The notes below the pieces were generated by a model. The model ran no database searches, had not been told where the DNA came from, and was given only the letters and a program-made list of their open reading frames with translations. From NCBI GenBank assembly GCA_964402975.1, contig CAYOEM010000005.1, positions 62,001 to 126,000 on the forward strand: a stretch of 64,000 bases of DNA, written 5' to 3'. The position numbers and the translations under genes are program-made. Source of the DNA: CAMDKS01 sp964402975 (GTDB lineage Bacteria; Bdellovibrionota_B; Oligoflexia; Oligoflexales; RGVZ01). Below are positions 44,338 to 51,179 of the stretch, piece by piece (position 1 is the stretch's first letter; every line of letters begins with the position of its first letter).

Positions 44338-44823
44338 CTATCTAACGTCGACCCAGGTTGTCCAAACATCCTCGTGCCCGTCAACTGTAGCCACGATACG
44401 AATACGCCAAGATCCCTGCATCGTAAAAATGACATTTTCAAACGTAAATCGTCCCTGATCGCCGTCTGTGGTATGCACAACGGGTAAGTTATTGCCGGTG
44501 CCATGTCCATGCTGCGGCATATCTGCTATTAATTCGATTTTAGAAACGTTAGCAGGCTTACTACCATCCACCTTTCGAACAAATATGAGGCCTGTAAGGT
44601 CAAGAATCTCTTCATCGCTAAATCTTGGCTGTTCAGTCCAGTCTAATTCCGCTCGCCATTTTTTTGCATCAGATAGCTGAAGGTCCGCTTCATCAGCTGG
44701 TCCGAGTGGCAGATCATCGTTTTCAAGACCCTCCCTGTCGGTGGGCAACGGTGTCCCGTTATTTCTGCCACAACTGGAAAATGCTGCTCCGATTAGCAGT
44801 AACATTAAATAAACAAATCTCAC
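44338..44823 (-). CDS. YtkA/FixH-like lipoprotein with His motif
   Basis: 161 residues. A lipoprotein signal ends in GAAFSSCG (Cys18). Residues about 40-160 form a beta-sandwich like YtkA/FixH domains: IELIADMPQHGHGTGNNLP, then FTFENVIFTMQGSWRIRIVATVDG. The MPQHGHG segment contains two His and a Met as potential metal ligands. It is followed by the barrel gene and preceded by a second YtkA-like gene. A metal (copper) role is inferred from this motif and by analogy with FixH/YtkA neighbours of copper proteins; the sequence does not prove it. Confidence 0.75.
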   Translation of the reverse strand: MRFVYLMLLLIGAAFSSCGRNNGTPLPTDREGLENDDLPLGPADEADLQLSDAKKWRAELDWTEQPRFSDEEILDLTGLIFVRKVDGSKPANVSKIELIADMPQHGHGTGNNLPVVHTTDGDQGRFTFENVIFTMQGSWRIRIVATVDGHEDVWTTWVDVR

Positions 44824-44849
44824 TTACCACTCCTAACGCCGATTAAATG

Positions 44850-45224
44850 TCACTCTACGTCCAACGCAAACGCTCCGGAGTCGCCATCACTTAACTCGAC
44901 GCGAACCTCCCAAAGACCTGGCATTGTGAAATTGACCCGCGTAATCAAACGACACCCTTCGCTGACTGACCCGATTTGTACCGCCGAGGAACCATGATTA
45001 TGCTCTGGCATCCACAACTTTACTTTTGCCAGGCTCTCGATTCCCTCGCCGCAAATCACGAAGTCTTTCGTGCCTTGAGTTACTTGCTCAGCCGCCGTCT
45101 CTAATGAAAATGCCTTGCCACCTCGGGTTGCCATGGAGAACTCGGCCGCCATGGCACTGCTGGATATAATCCCAAAGATTGACAGGGCGATCGTTAACCC
45201 AATTCTCTTAACTGCCTGCGTCAT
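44850..45224 (-). CDS. YtkA-like exported protein with MPEHNHG motif
   Basis: 124 residues after AGGAGG. The signal sequence is IALSIFGIISSSAMA. The mature domain carries AKVKLWMPEHNHGSSAVQIG and FTMPGLWEVRVELSDGD, the same two-block pattern as the lipoprotein at 44338 (MPQHGHG and FTMQGSWRIRI), so the two look like paralogues of one periplasmic beta-sandwich family. Two cysteines (about residues 57 and 90) may form a disulfide. It is first in the four-gene cassette. Confidence 0.75.
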   Translation of the reverse strand: MTQAVKRIGLTIALSIFGIISSSAMAAEFSMATRGGKAFSLETAAEQVTQGTKDFVICGEGIESLAKVKLWMPEHNHGSSAVQIGSVSEGCRLITRVNFTMPGLWEVRVELSDGDSGAFALDVE

Positions 45225-45380
45225 ATCATTGACCTCCTAGCCTTATTTTTTACTGCCCTCACGATACACCTCGCAGACGCCCATTCCAACCGGAAAGGGC
45301 CGCCAGTTGAACAAGATACGAGTCGATTAAATATCCGGTATATAAATTTATAATTAACTGAATTGATTATAAAAATTTGG

Positions 45381-46589
45381 TTAGTGTTGGGTACTGCGCC
45401 AGGACTTGTAGTCGGCTAGATTCTTTTTGAGCATCTTGGCCGCCATGGCATAACCACCGTCGCTTCCATCGACAAAATGCGCATGATCTTGCCCTGCGGT
45501 GAAAATCAGACAAGTCATGATTGCTGCCTCGGATTCGTGGAGGCCATAAACTAACTTGTGTCCCTCCATGCAGCGATCCAGATAGGCACGAAGACGCTTT
45601 TCTTCGGCATCTGAGCTATCGATGATCATCTTCAAACTACCATCAAATTTTCGAAAATCTGCATTCTCGACAACTTCTTTTCGGTACTTACCCCACCTGA
45701 CGCCGAGCAGCTTAAGATTAAAGTTGAAGGCGAGCGTGCCCAGAAGGCTTACTAATGCCAAAGCGAATGAACCCATAAAATAAGAAAAGTTATTACGCCT
45801 TCTCGCCTTCACGATGGCCTCACCTCGAAGCCGAGCAAGGCTAGTCGTTAGGCTCAGGCCCTTTTCTCGCAGTGGGTGATAGTCAGCGAGATTTCCATAA
45901 ATTTCGCCAATCTCCTGAATAACCTCCGCGTAGACGCTGCTGTGCGCGTCGACGTTTTTAGCCGTGCTAAGAACGATGAGAGCGAGTTTACAATCTTTCC
46001 TAGCCTTGACAGGACTCCATCGACACTCAAAACCTGTGAAGTCGCCGTCTGCTGGTCCCTCGTCACTAATTAGATATTCGGCGTTAATCTTGGGATCTTT
46101 AAGTGTCGATTCAGCCCACCCCCAACCAAAGCCTGAGAAGCTCGATTGGTTTATTTTGGAGCTATGTTTGTACTTACAAACCCCGAGCCTAAGGTCACGC
46201 TTTAAAATATCGCTTGCAGGAAATAAGCCGACTCGAAGATCAAGATTAAATCCCTCGAGCGCTAGTTTCTTGGACGCGCGTAACGCAGACCTAACGCCGT
46301 CTGCCATGTGGGGAGGTATGGCCAAGGTCGCGCCGTCTCCACCGAATACAAACGGTATTTCACAAGCACGATCGACGTTGATCACCGCCATAATCATAGC
46401 GGCCGCAACTGTATTAACATCCTTGTATCGACCCGCTTCGATAGCTGCTGTCGACCCCGACACGTCAGCAACCACAACCCACCAATCCTGGGGCAACGAT
46501 GAATGACGCGAACTGTCGCTAGCCTCGGAGAAGCCGGGAAGAGGTTGCAACGATTTATAAAAAAGACGAGTGTCCATGCTTTGAATCAT
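45381..46589 (-). CDS. DUF3095 family protein, cyclase-like
   Basis: 402 residues. The N-terminal half matches DUF3095: FYKSLQPLPGF, DWWVVVADVSGSTAAIEAGR, YKDVNTVAAAMIMAV and EIPFVFGGDGATLAIPP; a helix-rich C-terminal half with a hydrophobic stretch (FSYFMGSFALALVSLLGTLAF, residues about 272-292) follows. DVSGST and FGGDGA recall the metal-binding motif of class III nucleotidyl cyclases and GGDEF-type folds, so this family may be a divergent cyclase. Function is not known. It stands upstream of the YtkA cassette, 156 bases apart. Met starts at 46589 and 46577 are both possible. Confidence 0.85.
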   Translation of the reverse strand: MIQSMDTRLFYKSLQPLPGFSEASDSSRHSSLPQDWWVVVADVSGSTAAIEAGRYKDVNTVAAAMIMAVINVDRACEIPFVFGGDGATLAIPPHMADGVRSALRASKKLALEGFNLDLRVGLFPASDILKRDLRLGVCKYKHSSKINQSSFSGFGWGWAESTLKDPKINAEYLISDEGPADGDFTGFECRWSPVKARKDCKLALIVLSTAKNVDAHSSVYAEVIQEIGEIYGNLADYHPLREKGLSLTTSLARLRGEAIVKARRRNNFSYFMGSFALALVSLLGTLAFNFNLKLLGVRWGKYRKEVVENADFRKFDGSLKMIIDSSDAEEKRLRAYLDRCMEGHKLVYGLHESEAAIMTCLIFTAGQDHAHFVDGSDGGYAMAAKMLKKNLADYKSWRSTQH

Positions 46590-46662
46590 TTCACAAAATC
46601 AGTGACCGGTATCGTTTTCGTGGCCTTTAAAAGATTCGCCCGAAGGCGCCAAAAATACTGGA

Positions 46663-47550
46663 TTACTTCGTTTTAATTGTACCGTCCTTTACGGATAGCA
46701 ACAATTGATAAAGCTCCGTTCGAGGAAGCCCCAGTCCACCCAGCTCCTTCAGCAAATCCTTGAGTGTTTTTCCAGCTGCAAAGCCTCTGACAGCAGCCGC
46801 TTTGGCCTGATTTACAAGTTGCTCATCGTCAGTAGCTGCATCCTGAGAGTCACTGCCACCGATACTGACCATTACCACGGCTTCGCCTTTCAGAACGCTA
46901 TGACCTTGAAGCCAGGTAATCGCCTCGGAGACGGGTTTTGTTTCAATCTCCTCGTAGAGCTTGGTTAGTTCACGACCAATAGACACTTCAGCATCTGGAT
47001 AAATCTCCGCGATCACTGATAAGGAAGCCTCCAGTCGTCTTGTGGGCTCAAAATACACAATCGCAGCCCCCGTTTTACCCCAACCTTGGACTTCTCTGTG
47101 TAAATCCGAGGGCTTCGTCGGTAAAAATCCAACAAACAATACTCTGTCTGACGGTAGGCCTGACGCCGAAATCAGACTCGTCAAGGCCGAAGCACCGGGT
47201 ACTGGATGAACCTTGATGCCATTTTCCTTCGCAAGTCTCACCAGCCGGTAACCGGGATCTGCGACGCAGGGAGTTCCAGCATCAGAGACCAAGGCGATAG
47301 AAATACCCTCACGAATCATGCGACTAATCAACTTTTCGCTGCGCTCATCCTCTACATGGTCGTGATAGCTGATGAGCTCGGCGCCGGAAATATTAAAATG
47401 GCTGAGCAGTTTTCTCGTGTTACGCGTATCTTCTGCGGCAATGATATCCACATTCTTTAGGGTTGCGATTGCGCGCGGGGTCATATCGTCAAGATTACCA
47501 ATAGGCGTCGCCACGATGAATAAGGCTGGCTGCGGCGGGTGATTTGACAT
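46663..47550 (-). CDS. rsmI: 16S rRNA (cytidine-1402 2'-O) methyltransferase
   Basis: 295 residues. Tetrapyrrole-methylase fold with the RsmI signatures LFIVATPIGNLDDMTPRA, IAAEDTRNTRKLLSHF, SYHDHVEDERSEKLI, ALVSDAGTPCVADPGYRLV and HPVPGASALTSLI, then FVGFLPTKP. RsmI methylates the 2'-OH of C1402 in the ribosomal P-site. The C-terminal 60 residues (KAAAVRGFAAGKTLKDLLKELG) form the usual HTH-like tail. It diverges from the 6S RNA across a 191-base gap. Confidence 0.95.
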   Translation of the reverse strand: MSNHPPQPALFIVATPIGNLDDMTPRAIATLKNVDIIAAEDTRNTRKLLSHFNISGAELISYHDHVEDERSEKLISRMIREGISIALVSDAGTPCVADPGYRLVRLAKENGIKVHPVPGASALTSLISASGLPSDRVLFVGFLPTKPSDLHREVQGWGKTGAAIVYFEPTRRLEASLSVIAEIYPDAEVSIGRELTKLYEEIETKPVSEAITWLQGHSVLKGEAVVMVSIGGSDSQDAATDDEQLVNQAKAAAVRGFAAGKTLKDLLKELGGLGLPRTELYQLLLSVKDGTIKTK

Positions 47551-47741
47551 CGGCGTCTTTCCAAAGTTTCAGCCAGACTTCTGACTTAGTTACCCCTATC
47601 TTTATATGCCTATTTGTGGTTTCTCAATCAAAAATCGCCAAAAAGTCAACACCTTAAAAATTTGATGGAATCTGCTTATAGCAAGGGTTTTGGGTGACCT
47701 TCTCTAGAAGCGCCCTTGCAACTATGGTAGGATAAAAACAA

Positions 47742-47919
47742 CTCGGGGTGGCGGCTGATTTTTCGCCGGAGAACCGATGCTTATACAACAGGGAGTCAGA
47801 TTTCCGAGACGGTGTGCAAGCCTCCCGCCCCTGTGCGTTAGGAGGAAGCCTAAAGTTCCGGTCGATGACGCCCACCTATTTAGTGGTGGGTTCCCCTGGC
47901 CTGATCAGCGCGCCCCGAG
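47742..47919 (+). ncRNA. ssrS: 6S RNA
   Basis: A 178-base segment whose ends pair: CTCGGGG with CCCCGAG, then GCTGAT with ATCAGC, enclosing a long two-sided structure with a bulged centre. The 3' part reads GGAGGAAGCCTAAAG..GTCGATGACGCCCACC, closely like the conserved 6S 3' side, which in E. coli reads GAGAAGCCTTAAAA, then GCGACGACAC. It carries a small hairpin, CCCACC/GGTGGG (47871-47890), like the E. coli CCTTGAACC hairpin. Length is close to the usual 180-185 bases. 6S RNA mimics an open promoter and sequesters sigma-70 RNA polymerase. A possible -10 TAGGAT lies at 47728-47733; no clear -35. The M15 peptidase gene starts 26 bases later. Confidence 0.85.
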
Positions 47920-47944
47920 CCTTAATCCCTCAGTAAATTCGTTA

Positions 47945-48586
47945 ATGATGCGCGCAATGCAAGTGACGCTCATCCTCGTGTTGATGGCTTTAGCATTTCC
48001 CTGTTATGCCGGCACCTCAGACTCGTGCTCTTACAACACCTGGGTATGGAGCCCCACTTACAATAAAGCTCTGGGTCACAAAAGAATTAAAAAGCCTAAA
48101 TCTGAATTAACGCCTGAGGAGCTTGGCAGCGTCAAAGGCTGCACTGTCTGCGAAGAGGACCAGGTCGAAATAAAACTAGAATCACTACCGGCTTTCAAAG
48201 TCTGCAAGGTATTTGAAGCCAATATTAATAGGGCTATTAAACAAGCCTTGGCACAAGGATTCTCACTCTCGACTGTCACCGGCTACCGTGTGGGTAAATC
48301 GAAAGGCCCTCTCAACGGCAACGGCGAACGTACACAGTTTAGTAATCATTCGTTTGGCACTGCGATTGATTTTAACGCTGAGAAAAATGGCCTTTATGAT
48401 TTCTGCACGCGGTTCAGTCCCGCCTGCAAACTTCTTCGCGGCGGCGACTATCGGCCTGGCACGCCAGGCTCGATCACAAAAGAATCGTCTCTCTATAAAG
48501 CATTCCTTGCTCAGGGGTTTAAATGGGGAGGCGAATTAGAGGGTAAACAAAAAGATTTTATGCACTTCTCGCTAACAGGCAGTTAA
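47945..48586 (+). CDS. Exported M15-type D-Ala-D-Ala carboxypeptidase-like peptidase
   Basis: 213 residues from ATG 47945 with no strong ribosome site; earlier in-frame codons lie inside the 6S RNA. The leader is MQVTLILVLMALAFPCYAG. Metal motif of the VanY/endolysin group: TQFSNHSFGTAIDFN (SxHxxGxAxD), TGYR upstream, and the last ligand in DFMHFSLTGS. The region between is Cys-bearing (TVCEEDQ). It should cleave peptidoglycan stem peptides or be an endopeptidase. It directly follows the 6S RNA on the same strand and may be read through from it, as ssrS-ygfA is in E. coli. Confidence 0.85.
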   Translation: MMRAMQVTLILVLMALAFPCYAGTSDSCSYNTWVWSPTYNKALGHKRIKKPKSELTPEELGSVKGCTVCEEDQVEIKLESLPAFKVCKVFEANINRAIKQALAQGFSLSTVTGYRVGKSKGPLNGNGERTQFSNHSFGTAIDFNAEKNGLYDFCTRFSPACKLLRGGDYRPGTPGSITKESSLYKAFLAQGFKWGGELEGKQKDFMHFSLTGS

Positions 48587-48908
48587 AATATTTGCGAGGA
48601 CATGGATATCAGCTAAAAGCTCAACACGTGTTATCAAACGCCCATTTAACTCAGACTGAAAAGTAAACAGCTGGTGCAGGTTGTTTAACTTCTCGTAATT
48701 ATTTGATTTAATTTCAATTGAGCTAACCCCATCGACCAACTCCGAAGCCACTCCGACGTCGGAGTGGGCCTTTCAAGGCGGACATGCGGCATTTGCAGGC
48801 AGAAACGAATCTGATCAATCAATAGTCAATCAGTCGGGTGTCCCCATTAAGGTTGCCGGAAAAGGCGGTGCTGAGTAGACTTGGGCTCAACACGTCTGGA
48901 GGTGAGCT
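48587..48908. other. Intergenic region with a 20-base palindrome
   Basis: 322 bases between the M15 gene and the aminotransferase gene. CCACTCCGACGTCGGAGTGG at 48748-48767 is a perfect palindrome (about 8-bp stem with a 4-base loop) followed by GCCTTT, either a weak terminator or an operator. A minus-strand frame from GTG 48751 to TAG 48572 (59 codons) is open and not low complexity, but has no ribosome site and overlaps the M15 gene end, so I do not call it. A TGGAGGTGAG ribosome site precedes 48909. Confidence 0.45.
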
Positions 48909-50078
48909 ATGGTCTTCTCTCGCCGCATTCAATCAGTTCAGCCGTCACCGACACTGGCGCTGAATTCCAAAGCGATTCAGCTGACCAAGCAAGGTCACAG
49001 GGTCCTCAACTTTGCCGTGGGTGAACCCGATTATCCGACACCGACAGTGGTTGTTGATCGAGCCATCGAAAGCCTCAAAGCAGGACGAACAAAATACACG
49101 CCCGCCGGAGGTGGACCGGAGCTCAGGCAGGCGATCAGTGAAAAACTTCAAAGAGATAATGGACTCACCTACAATGTGAACCAAATCGTGGTTGGTGCTG
49201 GTGCTAAAGAAGTTTTATTTCACACATTTCTAAGTCTACTTAATGACGGCGACGAGGTGCTTCTAACGGCGCCCTACTGGGTCAGCTACGGCGATCAGAT
49301 CAGAGCGGCCGGGGGCGTGCCGGTGACCGTGCCCATTCCCGATCACGGCGGATTTCCAAGCCTGGAAACGATCGAAAAATATGCCTCGTCTCGCACAAAA
49401 GCATTTGTATTTAACTCGCCTAATAACCCGGCTGGCTATGTGCTCGGAGAGAAAGAGCTCAAAACCCTGGGTGATTATCTGCATAAAAAATCTTGGTGGG
49501 TCATCGCCGACGAGATCTACGAGTACATGAGCTTTGACGTACCCCACACCAGCCTTGTCAAAGTTTGTCCGGAGCTTACGAGCAAATTTGTGCTGATTAA
49601 TGGCCTTTCCAAGTCTTTTGCCATGACAGGCTGGCGCGTTGGTTATTGCGCAGCGCCGCTGGAATTAGCCACGATGGTGCGCTCACTTCAAAGCCATAGC
49701 TCCACCTGTATTCCTGGCTTCATCGAAGACGCATCGATCGTAGCACTGAAAGCTGGGCAGCCCCTAATGGCCAAGGATATCGCGATGCTCAAAGCTCGGC
49801 GAGATCTAGCCGTGGCTTATATGCAGCAGTTAGGCGGCCTTAAGTTTCTCGCGCCGCAGGGAGCTTACTATATTTTTATCGACATCAGGCCTTATTTAAA
49901 ACAAGGCGAAACGTCCCTCGATTTTAGCGATCATCTATTGACGGAGTATTATTTGGCCCTAGCACCGGGAGAGGCCTTCGGTGCCCCTGGGTTTCTAAGG
50001 ATCAGCTACGCTGTCGATGACAAAACCATCAAAGAAGGCATTGACCGCCTTCACAAAGCACTTTCCAGCAGAAAGTAA
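48909..50078 (+). CDS. Class I aminotransferase, aspartate type
   Basis: 389 residues. PLP Lys is in LINGLSKSFAMTGWRVGY; other class I motifs are LNFAVGEPDYPTP, KYTPAGGGPELRQAI, LLTAPYWVSYGDQ, FNSPNNPAGYVLGEKEL and VIADEIYEYMSF. The N-terminus and the PAGGGPELR pattern suit the I-gamma aspartate aminotransferases of Thermus/Bacillus type. It should transfer amino groups between aspartate and 2-oxoglutarate, though prephenate or other substrates occur in the group. Start ATG 48909 after GGAGGTGAG; pheS follows 15 bases on. Confidence 0.93.
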   Translation: MVFSRRIQSVQPSPTLALNSKAIQLTKQGHRVLNFAVGEPDYPTPTVVVDRAIESLKAGRTKYTPAGGGPELRQAISEKLQRDNGLTYNVNQIVVGAGAKEVLFHTFLSLLNDGDEVLLTAPYWVSYGDQIRAAGGVPVTVPIPDHGGFPSLETIEKYASSRTKAFVFNSPNNPAGYVLGEKELKTLGDYLHKKSWWVIADEIYEYMSFDVPHTSLVKVCPELTSKFVLINGLSKSFAMTGWRVGYCAAPLELATMVRSLQSHSSTCIPGFIEDASIVALKAGQPLMAKDIAMLKARRDLAVAYMQQLGGLKFLAPQGAYYIFIDIRPYLKQGETSLDFSDHLLTEYYLALAPGEAFGAPGFLRISYAVDDKTIKEGIDRLHKALSSRK

Positions 50079-50093
50079 ACGTCAGGATTAAGC

Positions 50094-51146
50094 ATGAGTC
50101 TTTTGGAAAAATCGGAAGCCATAAAAAAAGAATTTGAGCAGGACAAATTGGCAGCTATTGCGGCCGCAAAACCTGAAAGTGTCGAATCTCTGCGGGTTTC
50201 CTATCTGGGCCGCAAAGGAAAAGTCACCGCCCTCATGGAGGACCTTCGCAATGTTTCCAAAGAGGACCGACCAGCGGCAGGTAAGGCTGTCAATCTCGTT
50301 CGCCAGCACATCGAAACCGCTATCGAGGAACTGAAAACCCACGCGAGAGCCTGGGAACTACAAGCTATTTTAAGCCGAGAACCGCTTGATGTTACACTGC
50401 CCGTTGCTGAATCAACAAAGTCGGGATCCCTGCATCCAGTTTCTTTAATGCGCCAGCACTTGATCAAGATATTTCGAACCCTTGGTTTCACGGTCGTAGA
50501 CGGACCCGAAGTCGATTTTGAATTCTTCAACTTCTCGGCTTTGAATATTCCCGATCATCACCCGGCACGTGATATGCAAGATACGTTCTACGTTGAAGGA
50601 CCAGATAAACTCCTTCTTCGAACGCAAACATCCAATATTCAAATTCATGCGATGATGAACGAAAAGCCACCACTTCGCATCATCGCGCCTGGGCGCGTAT
50701 TCCGTTGCGATAGCGACATGACTCATACTCCGATGTTCCACCAAATTGAAGGCTTCGTTGTAGACGAGAATGTCACGTTTGCTCACCTTAAGGGCACGAT
50801 AGACACATTTCTCAAAGCCATTTTTGGATCAAATCTTAAAACACGCCTGCGACCAAGTTTCTTTCCCTTCGTTGAACCAGGGGCGGAATTTGATGTGGAG
50901 TGTGGCGTTTGCCGAGGTAAAGGTTGCCGAACATGCAAAGACACCGGCTGGATTGAGATCGGCGGCTGCGGCATGATCCACCCCAATGTTTTTGAAGCCG
51001 TAGGATATGACAGCAGTCGCTACTCTGGCTTTGCCTTTGGGTTTGGCATTGACCGAATGGCAATGAGCCGATTTGCTCTGCCAGATCTCAGACAACTCTT
51101 TGAGGGGGACTACGAGTTCCTTGGTCACTTCCCCTCTCACAACTAA
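50094..51146 (+). CDS. pheS: Phenylalanyl-tRNA synthetase alpha subunit
   Basis: 350 residues. An N-terminal coiled coil (LAAIAAAKPESVESLRVSYL) is followed by the class II catalytic core: HPVSLMRQHLIKIFRTLGF, GPEVDFEFFNFSALNIP, HPARDMQDTFYVE, RTQTSNIQIHAM, APGRVFRCDSDMTHTPMFHQ and GCGMIHPNVFEAVGYD, with a CX2C-type GVCRGKGCRTCKDTGW zinc-like insert that is unusual but seen in some lineages. PheS carries the active site; PheT is next. It starts 15 bases after the aminotransferase stop. Confidence 0.97.
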   Translation: MSLLEKSEAIKKEFEQDKLAAIAAAKPESVESLRVSYLGRKGKVTALMEDLRNVSKEDRPAAGKAVNLVRQHIETAIEELKTHARAWELQAILSREPLDVTLPVAESTKSGSLHPVSLMRQHLIKIFRTLGFTVVDGPEVDFEFFNFSALNIPDHHPARDMQDTFYVEGPDKLLLRTQTSNIQIHAMMNEKPPLRIIAPGRVFRCDSDMTHTPMFHQIEGFVVDENVTFAHLKGTIDTFLKAIFGSNLKTRLRPSFFPFVEPGAEFDVECGVCRGKGCRTCKDTGWIEIGGCGMIHPNVFEAVGYDSSRYSGFAFGFGIDRMAMSRFALPDLRQLFEGDYEFLGHFPSHN

Positions 51147-51179
51147 ACTTTAACGTCGTAATTCAAGGACAAACCACGA

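Noticed and set aside
47777..47944. Longer N-terminus for the M15 peptidase
   Set aside because: Those codons lie inside the folded 6S RNA and precede the signal peptide; the later ATG fits a leader.
48572..48751. Open minus-strand frame of 59 codons from GTG
   Set aside because: No ribosome site, overlaps the end of the M15 gene, no domain; may be chance in a GC-moderate region.
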